Source: Gibbula magus (lineage: Eukaryota; Mollusca; Gastropoda; Trochida; Trochidae). From it: DNA of 64,000 nucleotides. A program made the position numbers and the translations under genes. Positions 35,771 through 48,200 of the stretch are shown one piece after another. Numbering within the stretch: position 1 is the first letter of the stretch; every line of letters begins with the position of its first letter. The notes below the pieces were generated by a model. That model made no database searches, was not told where the DNA came from, and saw nothing but the letters and a program-made list of their open reading frames with translations. The stretch spans positions 13,098,895 through 13,162,894 of the forward strand of contig OW388298.1 of assembly GCA_936450465.1 (NCBI GenBank). The letters are read 5' to 3'.

Positions 35771-36110
35771 TTAAAGGGGCAGTAGCACATTTTTTTTCGC
35801 TCAAATAAGTCGATGAAATGTATTTGAAAAATAATGTCAACAATAGTTAAATACCCTTCTCTTTTCGGAAAATCAAGTTAAAAAATGAGTGTACATAGTT
35901 CCGTAAAGCCATGGGAATCGTTTTTGTTATTCGAAATAATAAAATGTGTTCACAATAAAATGGCCGCCATAACACTGTTATGACCACTACGGATAATTTT
36001 TTTGTGTAATAAGATGTTTTAGCCTCTAATGTAAATATAAATGACATAAACTATCATTATAAATGGAAAATTTGAAAAAATGAAATTTGAAAAAAAACGT
36101 GCTACTGCAA
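35771..36110. mobile_element. TTAA-type MITE, family A, right end eroded
   Basis: TTAA at 35771 followed by AGGGGCAGTAGCACATTTTT. 'AAAACGTGCTACTGCAATT' at 36097..36112 is the right TIR without its final TTAA. It lies about 60 bp beyond the candidate poly(A) signal of the minus-strand Ig gene. Confidence 0.8.
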
Positions 36111-36170
36111 TTCTCTATGATATAGATCTTTCTTCTTCATTCACTTTCTATCAAGATTTCTACTAAAAAC

Positions 36171-36176
36171 TTTATT
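36171..36176 (-). promoter_or_regulatory. Candidate polyadenylation signal AATAAA
   Basis: AATAAA on the minus strand about 100 bp after the stop at 36275, well placed to end the Ig-domain transcript before the MITE. Confidence 0.45.
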
Positions 36177-36274
36177 TGATAATGATTAAATCATGAAGCT
36201 AAAAATCAAATCTAGTAAGTAATAGTTGAATGAAATAAATGGCTGGTGGTATGCAGGAATATTAAAGTACATAA

Positions 36275-39200
36275 TTATCTCCCCTGATTCCAAAGGACGG
36301 CCATTGTATAAAGTAGAGTTGAGATCACCAGGCAGGTGGAAGTTATTGTTGAGTCAGCACCTGGGGACAGGAAAATAAATAAACAAGAGGATTAGTGAGC
36401 ACACAAAGAGAAATGTTTGAAAATAGCAAAAGGGCATCACTGTTTAAACTTTTGTATGAACAGACCATTATATATAAGTATTATTAAAGCAGAGTAAGTA
36501 TTACACTTGTAAGCATGTTTTAGAAGTAAAAGTCGAAAAATTTGAAAAATGGCATTAAATATGCAAATGAGGGTATGAAACATACAAATATGCAAATGAG
36601 GGTACGAAATATAAAAATGACAGATGTACACATCAGTGGTTTTTGTAACATTTGAACAATTAGTGTCTGAGTTATGAGTGGAACAAAAAGTGTGAATGGC
36701 GAAGATGAAAAACGGAGAAAATGTGCATAAATTATGCAAATGAGGATATGAAAACATACAAAAGGCAGATGTAAACATCGTGATGATTATATGTATCAAG
36801 TTACAAGACATTTGAACAATTAGTATTTGAGTTATGAGTGGAACAAAAACTGTGAATGGCAAAGTCGAAAAACGGAGAAAATTTGCATAAATTATGCAAA
36901 TGAGGGTATGAAACATACAAAAGGCAGATGTACACATCATGGTGATTGTATATATAAAGTTTCGTAACATTTGAACAACTGGTTTCAGAATTATGAGCGG
37001 AACAAAAACCGGACGGACGGACGCACGGATGGACGCACGGACGGCATGCTGACCGCTGTATATTCCGACTATACTTCGTAGCGGGGGTATAATAATGATT
37101 AATATGAAAAAGAATGTCATGGCGATATATACCAGTAATTATTAAAAAATAGAGCCATGGGCTCTGTAGCTCACCAGTACTTCATTGATTTATTATCTAA
37201 GGTTGAATATCTAAGTTATCTCAAGTAATACATTGTTAACAAGCAAAATAATATGGGTTTTAGATTATGACCCCTGTGACCCACATTTGGAGTCACAGGG
37301 TTACCAATCCTACAATCAAGAATCACCTTTGACCAAAGAATCTCTACACAACATTTCACCTTTCTAGAGCTTTACATATAAACTGGAGAAGATGAAAATA
37401 GGTTTTTGGGTCATGACCCGTGACCTAGATTGGGGTCACAGGGTCACAAAATCTACAATTTAGAATCCCCATTGGCCAAGGAGTCTGCACACAACTTTTC
37501 AGCTGTCTAGACCTTTTGGTACTGGAGAAGAAGATGAAAATAGGTTTTTAAACATGTGACCCCTGTGACCCCATTTGGGGTCATGGGGTCACCAAATCTA
37601 CAATTTAGAATCCCCATTAGCCAAGGAGTCTGCACACAATTTTTCAGATCTCTAGACCTTTTGGAACTGGAGAAGAAGATGAAAATAGGTTTTTAAACAT
37701 GTGACCCCTGTGACCCCATTTGGGGTCATGGGGTCACCAAATCTACAATTTAGAATCCCCATTAGCCAAGGAGTCTGCACACAACTTTTCAGCTCTGTAG
37801 ACCTTTTCGAACTGGAGAAGAAGATGAAAATAGGTTTTTAAACATGTGACCCCTGTGACTCACATTTGGGGTCATGGGGTCACCAAATCTACAATTTAGA
37901 ATCCCCATTGGCCAAGGAGTCTGCACACAACTTTTCAGCTGTCTAGACCTTTTGGTACTGGAGAAGAAGATGAAAATAGGTTTTTAAACATGTGACCCCT
38001 GTGACCCCATTTGGGGTCATGGGGTCACCAAATCTACAATTTAGAATCCCCATTAGCCAAGGAGTCTGCACACAACTTTTCAGCTCTGTAGACATTTTGG
38101 AACTGGAGAAGAAGATGAAAATAAGTTTTTAAGGATGTGACCCCTGTGACCCACATTTGGGGTCATGGGGTCATGAAAGCTACAATTTAGAATCCCCATT
38201 AGCCAAGGAGTCTGCACACAATTTTTCAATTCTCTAGACCTTTTGGAACTGGAGAAGAAGATGAAAATAGGTTTTTAAGGACGTGACCCCTGTGACCCCA
38301 TTTGGGTTCATGGGGTCACCAAATCTACAATTTAGAATCCCCATTAGCCAAGGAGTCTGCACACAACTTTTCAGCTCTGTAGACCTTTTGGAACTGGAGA
38401 AGAAGATGAAAATAAGTTTTTAAGGATGTGACCCCTGTGACCCCATTTGGGGTCATGGGGTCACGAAATCTACAATTTAGAATCCCCATTGGCCAAGGAG
38501 TCTGCACACAACTTTTCAGCTGTCTAGACCTTTTGGTACTGGAGAAGAAGATGAAAATAGGTTTTTAAACATGTGACCCCTGTGACCCCATTTGGGTTCA
38601 TGGGGTCACCAAATCTACAATTTAGAATCCCCATTAGCCAAGGAGTCTGCACACAACTTTTCAGCTCTGTAGACCTTTTGGAACTGGAGAAGAAGATGAA
38701 AATAAGTTTTTAAGGATGTGACCCCTGTGACCCCATTTGGGGTCATGGGGTCACCAAATCTACAATTTAGAATCCCCATTGGCCAAGGAGTCTGCACACA
38801 ACTTTTCAGCTGTCTAGACCTTTTGGTACTGGAGAAGAAGATGAAAATAGGTTTTTAAACATGTGACCCCTGTGACCCCATTTGGGGTCATGGGGTCACC
38901 AAATCTACAATTTAGAATCCCCATTAGCCAAGGAGTCTGCACACAACTTTTCAGCTCTGTAGACATTTTGGAACTGGAGAAGAAGATGAAAATAGGTTTT
39001 TAAACATGTGACCCCTGTGACCCTATTTGGGGTCATGGGGTCACCAAATCTACAATTTAGAATCCCCATTAGCCAAGGAGTCTGCACACACTTTTTCAGA
39101 TCTCTAGACCTTTTGGAACTGGAGAAGAAGATGAAAATAGGTTTTTAAACATGTGACCCCTGTGACCCCATTTGGGGTCATGGGGTCACCAAATCTACAA

Positions 39201-42200
39201 TTTAGAATCCCCATTGGCCAAGGAGTCTGCACACAACTTTTCAGCTCTCTAGACCTTTTGGAACTGGAGAAGAAGATGAAAATAAGTTTTTAAGGATGTG
39301 ACCCCTGTGACCCACATTTGGGGTCATGGGGTCATGAAAGCTACAATTTAGAATCCCCATTGGCCAAGGAGTCTGCACACAATTTTTCAATTCTCTAGAC
39401 CTTTTGGAACTGGAGAAGAAGATGAAAATAGGTTTTTAAGGACGTGACCCCTGTGACCCCATTTGGGTTCATGGGGTCACCAAATCTACAATTTAGAATC
39501 CCCATTAGCCAAGGAGTCTGCACACAACTTTTCAGCTCTGTAGACCTTTTGGAACTGGAGAAGAAGATGAAAATAAGTTTTTAAGGATGTGACCCCTGTG
39601 ACCCAATTTGGGGTCATGGGGTCACAAAATCTACAACTTAGAATCCCCATTGGCCAAGGAGTCTGCACACAACTTTTTCAGCTGTCTAGACCTTTTGGTA
39701 CTGGAGAAGAAGATGAAAATAGTTTTTTAAACAAGTGACCCCTGTGACCCCATTTGGGGTCATGGGGTCACCAAATCTACAATTTAGAATCCCCATTAGC
39801 CAAGGAGTCTGCACTCAACCTTTCAGATCTCTAGACCTTTTGGAACTGGAGAAGAAGATGAAAATAAGTTTTTAAGGATGTGACCCCTGTGACCCCATAT
39901 GGGGTCATGGGGTCACCAAATCTACAATTTAGAATCCCCATTGGCCAAGGAGTCTGACACAATTTTTCAATTCTCTAGACCTTTTGGAACTGGAGAAGAA
40001 GATGAAAATAGGTTTTTAAGGACGTGACCCCTGTGACCCCATTTGGGATCATGGGGTCACGAAATCTACAACTTAGAATCCCCATTGGCCAAGGAGTCTG
40101 CACACAACTTTTTCAGCTGTCTAGACCTTTTGGTACTGGAGAAGAAGATGAAAATAGGTTTTTAAACATGTGACCCCCGTGACCCAATTTTGGGTCATGG
40201 GGTCACCAAATCTACAATTTAGAATCCCCATTAGCCAAGGAGTCTGCACTCAACCTTTCAGCTCTCTAGACCTTTTGGAACTGGAGAAGAAGATGAAAAT
40301 AAGTTTTTAAGGATGTGACCCCTGTGACCCCATTTGGGGTCATGGGGTCACGAAATCTACAATTTAGAATCCCCATTGGCCAAGGAGTCTGCACATAAAA
40401 TTTCAGCTGTGTGGAGTTATTGGTTCTGGAGAAGAAGTCGAAAAAGCGAAAAGTTTACGGACGGATGGACGGACGGATGGACGGACGGACGCCGGACGCC
40501 GGACGCCATGCCATGCCATAAGCCCATCGGGCCTTTCAGGCCTGATGAGCTAAAAAGTACAGTTAAATTGAGGCTATTGAAATCTAACTTGTGAGGTGAG
40601 GTGAGAAAGCCTGCAACGCCATGTGGCTATGCATTGCAGTGAAACCTTACGCGCAGCGGCTGGAACTAGCGAACCATGGGTGGTACTACGCTGAAATTCA
40701 GTGTAGCATTGCACCCAAACCTTACTGCGTGTAGAACAGTTATCTACTGCAGACAAAGTTGCCGTGCCCCTGGCGGGATTCGAACCATGGACCTCTTGAT
40801 CCGAAGCCGAATGCGCTAACCACTGCGCTATCCCGCCCCCTAAATCTAACTTGTAACAGATTGGGAGACTATGAGACTTTGAGCAAGATTCGAACCAAGG
40901 ACTTCCGAGTTAAAGTCCTGTGCTCTGCCAGTTGAGCTAAAGAGATATCTCACTTTCCAAAGCAGCTCGGAGTAGGAAATTTTTTATCTTTTACTACATT
41001 CTGCCAACTCCTGTTTTCCTAACAATCAAAGACATCTTTCTGAGGATGTAGCTACCTTATAGTTCCAATAGTTACTCTTTTCAAACCAAGGACCTCTAAT
41101 GATCCGAAGCCAAATGCACTATAACCACTGCGCAATCCCTCCCCCATCCTCGGTTACCCAGGGTTTTATATATGCTCCGTTACTCTCCACTATATCACCC
41201 ATGGGAAACTCTGTCAGCGAAATCTGTACTAAAATTACCCGCCCTTGGCCGGCATGACAAAGTCAGTAACCAAAGAAAATACTCAATACGATAAGATGGA
41301 AATGGTCAAGGGAGATAACCGGTGACGGATGGCTAACAAAATGACCTCCCGTGCTTTGCAACGAAGGGATATGAATTTGTCCAAGCTGCGTAGCGGTTTG
41401 ATTGGCTCACGCCGGCTAAGGGCGGGTTATTTGAGTACAGATTTCTCTGATGAAATTTCCCATGGAAGATTAGTGGAGAGAAACGGAGCACATATAAAAC
41501 CCTGGGTAACCGAGGATGTCCCTCCCCCAACTCATTGTGATATATACACTCTCACTCTCATATATCGCAAATCTTTTACCAAGTGAAATCAAATGAATTT
41601 CTAAATCACCCAGGCAACAGTTTTGAAAACAGCTGAAATAATGTGAGAATAAATAAGTTTTAATCCCCTCTTCCCCTCCCCTCTCAAACACACATACAAA
41701 CCCAATGTGGTGTAGGGTAAAGAAATGTACACTGAGATTACCAGTCTCCATCAAACAAAGATTATAGTCTCCAAATTTAAGCTCCGAGGTCTTTAGGAGA
41801 AGTCGAATAAAGAGTTTTGTGGACATCCCGCCCATATTTGACTAAGAATCTAGACCAAACTAAGAAGCTTTCATCTTCATTATACCAAAAATGATCATAA
41901 TTCTGAAAATTTTAGCTTACTATGCCAGCTGGTTTGGGAGAGAAGTAGTTTAAAGGGGCAGTAGCACGTTTTTTCACTCAAATAAGTCAATGAAATGTAT
42001 TTTAAAAATAATGTCACCAATAGTAAAACACGCTTCTCTCTTCAGAAAATCAAGTTAAAAATGAGTGTACATGGTTTGGTAAAACCGTGGGAATCGTTTT
42101 TTGTACTTAGAAATATTAAAATGTGTTCACAATAAAATGGCCGCCATTCAATTTTTGTTTTATACGCATCATCATTATTTCCCCTACGGATAATTGGTTG

Positions 42201-45200
42201 GTTTAAAAAGATGTTTTACCCTCTAAAGTAGATATAAATGACATAAACTATCATAATAAATGGGAAATTTGAAAAAATAAAATTTGTAAAAAACATGCTA
42301 CTGCCCCTTTAAAGATTTAAGAGAAAATGCTTTATCCACCCATATTTAGCAGGAGGGGTGTCAGGGCCAAATGAGCAAAAACCCGAAGTGCAAGGTACCT
42401 CCCCACAAAATTTCAGATTTGGGTATGTAGCAGTTCTGGAGAAGAAGTTGAAAGTGTCAAAAGTTATGGACAATGCTCTTGAGGGTTGGTGCAGTCACAA
42501 CCAAATGAACAAAAATACCTCCCCAAACTATTTCCGCTTGGGGGCAAACATTTCTGAAGAAGATATTGAAAATGTCAAAAGTTCATGGACAACACCAGAT
42601 GCAGGATGAGAGCTCATGCCTTAAAGGGACACTGCGTCGAGGATAGATATAAAATCAGATTTATCTACTTTTTCTGTTTAACGTGTCTGGAAACGAGTTG
42701 AATCTACCCAACCGTAGTGTTTTCACCTTACGCAAGGTGAACCTCAGCTAAAGGTGTTTTGTGAAAGGTAAAGAGTCACAGACCCAAAATTTCAGACAAT
42801 TGAAGTAATTTGTAATAAAAACTACTTCATGAAGACAGTGAAGCCAAGTGTAACTTGTTAGCAGACAAGTTACTCAGCATAGGTAGCTAAAAGTGATCTC
42901 AGTTTTATCCTCGACTCAGTGTCCCTTTAAGTCTTTCAAGTCCGAAGAGCTTAAACATAGCCCTCAAACTGTCCCTTTTATCCAGGAGCCGTACCTGAAA
43001 CCTCTTGGTTGATGGTAACATTCAGCGAGTGATCTACGTCGTGTCCTGCGGTACAGCGGAACATGTGGATCTCTTCGTCCGGGACGATGAACGTGTAGTT
43101 GCTGTGTCTGGAGAAAGCGCAGTCGGACACTTGGGCTGCGGCGCTCTGGACAATATTGCTGGTGATCGGCTCCCACAACTATTGAATATAACAAAAGATA
43201 ATTTACCTTTCACCTGCTATTCCAGTAATAACCTAAGACTAACCGATTTAGCCACTAGTCTCATGATGGGTATGACAAAGAAGCTGCAATTTTCAAAATA
43301 ACATATTTTTTACGTGGAAACTATAGTTAGTTTATATGGTCTTTTTCCCCCTAAAATATGTGCATGATAAGATGTCCAATGAAAAATCTTCAAACGACCC
43401 GCGTCCCATCTTTGTCATCTAAAACTGTGATAGCTCTTGTATGAGATCAAGCAGTATTTCCTAGGAGATATCGTTTGGACAAATATAGAATACTAAACCA
43501 TGTCCCGTTTGATAACATGTTTATTAAACGAGTGAATGGTTTGGTATTTTAACGAGCGAAAGCGAGTTAAATACCGATGCCATTCACGAGTTTAATAAAC
43601 ATGTTATCAAACAGGACCGAGTTTAGTATTTTATTTATTACTCAATGATATAAACAGTGCTGAATTGCAAGAAAATCAATTTTAGTGACGCTCACTTCCA
43701 AATAGGTCATCCGCTATTGCAGTCGCGCGTCTAACATTGTGACGTCAACCAAAAACGCCTATGACGTCACGCGTTGATTGTGACGTTGCGGCAGCACGCG
43801 GTGGTATCACACATGTGGGTAACCGACTCATTGTTATCTAATGAGTGATCTCACCACGGTTGAGTAATAATAGACTTTTACACAATGCCCAGACATCACC
43901 GACTATATGATATAACAATGCTTTTACATCATCAAGTAATTACTCACAATGCCATGACCTCAAAAAACATGAGACATTACAATGACATGATGTCATAAAT
44001 CATGAGACATCACAATGCCATGATGTCATAAATCATGAGACATCACAAGGCAATGATGTCATAAATCATGAGACATCACAATGCCATGATGTCATTAATC
44101 ATGAGACATCACAAGGCCATGATGTCATAAATCATGAGACATCACAATGCCATGATGTCATAAATCATGAGAGATCACAATGCCATGATGTCATTAATCA
44201 TGAGACATCACAATGCCATGATGTCATTAATCATGAGACATCACAAGGTAATGATGTCATTAATCATGAGACATCACAAGGTCATGATGTCATTAATCAT
44301 GAGACATAACAAGGCCATGATGTCATAAATCATGAGACATCACAAGGCCATGATGTCATAAATCATGAGACATCACAAGGCCATGATGTCATTAATCATG
44401 AGACATCACAAGGCCATGATGTCATAAATCATGAGACATCACAATGCCATGATGTCATAAATCATGAGACAACACAATGCCATGATGTCATTAATCATGA
44501 GACATCACAATGCCATGATGTCATTAATCATGAGACATCACAATGCCATGCTGCCATTAATCATGAGACATCACAAGGTCATGATGTCATTAATCATGAG
44601 ACATCACCATGACATGACGTCATAAATCATGACATCACAATGCCATGATGTCATAAATCATGACACATCACAATGCCATGATGTCATTAATCATGAGACA
44701 TCACATGGCCATGATGTCATTAATCATGAGACATCACAATGTCATGATGTCATAAATCATGAGACATCACAATGCCATGACGTCATAAATCATGACATCA
44801 CAATGCCATGATGTCATAAATCATGAGACATTACAATGACATGATGTCATAAATCATGAGACATCACAAGGCCATGATGTCATAAATCATGAGACATCAC
44901 AAGGCAATGATGTCATAAATCATGAGACATCACAAGGTCATGATGTCATTAATCATGAGACATTACAAGGCCATGATGTCATAAATCATGAGACATCACA
45001 AGGCCATGATGTCATAAATCATGAGACATCACAAGGCCATGATGTCATTAATCATGAGACATCACAATGCCATGATGTCATTAATCATGAGACAACACAA
45101 TGCCATGATGTCATTAATCATGAGACATCACAATGCCATGACGTCATTAATCATGAGACATCACAATGCCATGATGTCATAAACATACTGATGTCATAAT

Positions 45201-48200
45201 GTTATGAAATTACCGCTCTTGAATTCTAATGTCAGTAATTTATGTCCTCGTGTATCTCTGTCAGTAAGGGTTAGATTCTCAATCAGATCTTACCTTCGAT
45301 GCTGAGTCGTATTTGAACCAAAACCATTCACGGACAGGTTTACCGATTTTGCCCCTGCACATGATCTTCACGCTGGTTTGTTTAGGATAGTTCACTCTGA
45401 TGGGGTCCAGAATCAACTCCAGGTCACTCGGGTCAGCTATAATGAAATGAATTCTGATATATTTTTCTTCCAAAGTTTAATTAGTTATATCATTGTTGAT
45501 TTATCATATAAGATTGAGGATTAACGTATGAGATGATATTTCTTGGGCATTAGCTTTGGGACTTCCATTATAGGGTGGAATTCAACAAATTTACAATTAT
45601 AATTTACATTGATTAAAGTATGGTTAGTCTACACAAGATTACAACTTTTAAATTGTTTAGTTTATAAAAAGATGAGCTTTAGTAAGTGAAATTGTAAGAA
45701 AGTTGAAACTGACACTCTCATATTTGCTCTTCAAGTCATTTATTATCAAAAAGTTTTCCAAGTTTTCATGTCATGTTATCACAGAATCATTGTTTTACTT
45801 TTGAATTGAGTAGGATGTTTAATAGGACTACATGTGTTTTTAGTTAGTTTTTAGCGAAGAGCTGTTTCATAGTTAGAGGGAGGAGCACATTCAGTGGTTG
45901 GTGGGGCGTCCATCAAATAAACATGCAAAACTATTCAAAAGCGGGGTTAAACCGCCACCGACCAATTGTGCCTTTAATTATATATATAAGATACCTACGG
46001 CAATAATACACAAGCGGTCAATGGGACCGACAGCGTGCTTTATGAGACAATAAAACATGCTCGTGATTTTAGACGACAGTTAGACCGTCGCTAAGCAAAT
46101 GACGTCATATTTTACGTCACTTTGAATGTCCAATGCTAGAGAATGTGTTCTACGACGGGGGGCATTAATATTTTCAAAATGTAGTTTATGCAAACATAAT
46201 ATCTCCACGGTTTTTAAATAAAAGCGGGTAACTATTTGAAGGCATCTCATATAAAAAATAGAAGACTCGTTGTCGTGCTTTATCGTAGATTATAAAACAT
46301 AGCCCTTCGTGTTTTATGCTCCCTGCTTAGTTTTATTTAACGATAAAGCAGTCCAACTCGTCTTCTATTTCATAAATAATACTCACATGTTCCGTCAACA
46401 ACAACCTCAGCACTGAGCATCTGTGTGCCAGAAGCATTTTGATATTGCGATGTACATGTGTACTTTGTTGCCTCGACGCAGGATACGTTACTGATTTGTA
46501 GTAGAAGAAAGGACGATGCTGAAGGCCCAGAATGCAATGCTCCAGAGACCACTGACCTTGACCTCAGATCACTGTCGATAATGGAGGCACTTCCTCCTGC
46601 GTCCATTATTTCTGCCAACTGTTTGGTGTTGCCAGACGGTTTTTTGGACTTGATTTTTATAAATTCTAGCGGAATGTCTCTGGCTTGTCCTTCGAATCGA
46701 CAGTGGACGTTAAGATTCTTAGTAACACCAACTTTGATTGGAGATGGCACGGAGAGGGTCATGTTTACTGAAAAGAAACAAAAACTTTGTTAGCATTTTC
46801 ACAGGTTTGTTGTTGTGCTTTGAAGTTAATAGGAATAGATGCAATTGAAAACGAAAATGAAGAAGAATAGGAAGATTTTCTGGATAACAACTTCTTTAAT
46901 GTTCAAATACAGAACATTTCAGAGTATATATATATATACTCCACCTGATGTCGAAGGAGCGAGTAGGCCTATATACTCCGAAATGTTGTGTATTTTCACA
47001 TTAACCCTTAACTTGCGAACACCGGCATGGTCCGGGACGGCCATAAACAATTCCCATGTGTCTCATACCGGGTCCCGGACAGTATACCTAGTATTTTGGG
47101 GGGCTCTCTACCAGTAAGCTAGCCCCCTCTGCAATCTTTTGAAGTTGTCATCCAAAAAATCTTTCTGTTGTTATGTATGCCACTTCTAAATGTTTTTCAA
47201 AGACCCAAAATTGAAAATTCTTCAAGAAAGAACACAGTGGATTCCATTAACCGATCATGCTGAGGGAGTTTGAAAATAAGATTTTCCTTGAGACTGACTG
47301 ACGTCCATTAACTGATCACATTGAAGCAGCCTAACTAGATAAAGGGGCTAATCAAATATCAGTGTACCATAAATCATTCAAAATTAAATTAAATTAAATT
47401 AAATTAAATAAAATTAAATTAAATTAAATTAAATTAAATTAAATTAAATTAAATTAAATTAAATTAAATTAAATTAAATTAAATTAAATTAAATTAAATT
47501 AAAACACTGATTTGCCCCGGTGATTATTCAAGCAGGCAATTATTAGTATGGAAAGAAGGCAGGGCATTGTTTTTACATGCAATAATTTTTTCCACTTTAA
47601 ATACATCCTTGACAATATTTACAAAACATTCTATGGATAATTTATTCTGTTTATTACTTGAGATATGGATATATTTTTTGGCTAAAGGAATGATTTGTGA
47701 TGCTAATAGACTAGCTGAGCTGTTACAAAACAAAGTATCTAGATCTGAGATGGTAATATCACAGTCTATAAGGTGACTACGGAACCGTAGAGGGGACATT
47801 TCCCGAGAATTATTTGTTAAATATTAAGTCGTGGCCACGAGTTAATATGTCGTGGCCACGAGATAATAAGTCGTGGCCACGACTTAATATGTCGTGGCCA
47901 CGACTTAATATGTCGTGGCCACGAGTTAATATGTCGTGGTCACAAGATAATATTTCTTCGACATCTTATCTCGTGGCCACGAAATATTATCTTGTGGCCA
48001 CGAAATATTATCTTGTGGCCACGACATATTATCTAGTGGCCACGACTTCTTATCTCTTGGCCACGACATATTATCTCGTGGCCACGACATCTTATCTCGT
48101 GGCCACGACTTATTATCTCGTGGCGACGAAATATTAATTTGTGGCCACGAAATATTATCTTGTGGCCACGACATATTAACTCGTGGCCACGACTTAATAT

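Noticed and set aside
36437..37120. 227-codon minus-strand ORF with membrane-like composition
   Set aside because: It translates the 160-bp core repeats of a transposable element; hydrophobicity follows from AT-rich repeats.
38325..39668. Series of 60-codon ORFs starting MQTPWPMGILNCRF
   Set aside because: Same frame of the 145-bp repeat unit, not a gene family.
40862..40945. Functional tRNA gene on minus
   Set aside because: A and B boxes are present, but stems do not close and no terminator-like T-run is positioned properly.
41470..41835. 121-codon minus-strand ORF
   Set aside because: Partly inside the 9-bp-TSD element; no splice or family support.
43930..45180. Regular repeats that might suggest a CRISPR array
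   Set aside because: Units are contiguous and self-similar throughout with no unique spacers, in an intron of a eukaryotic gene.
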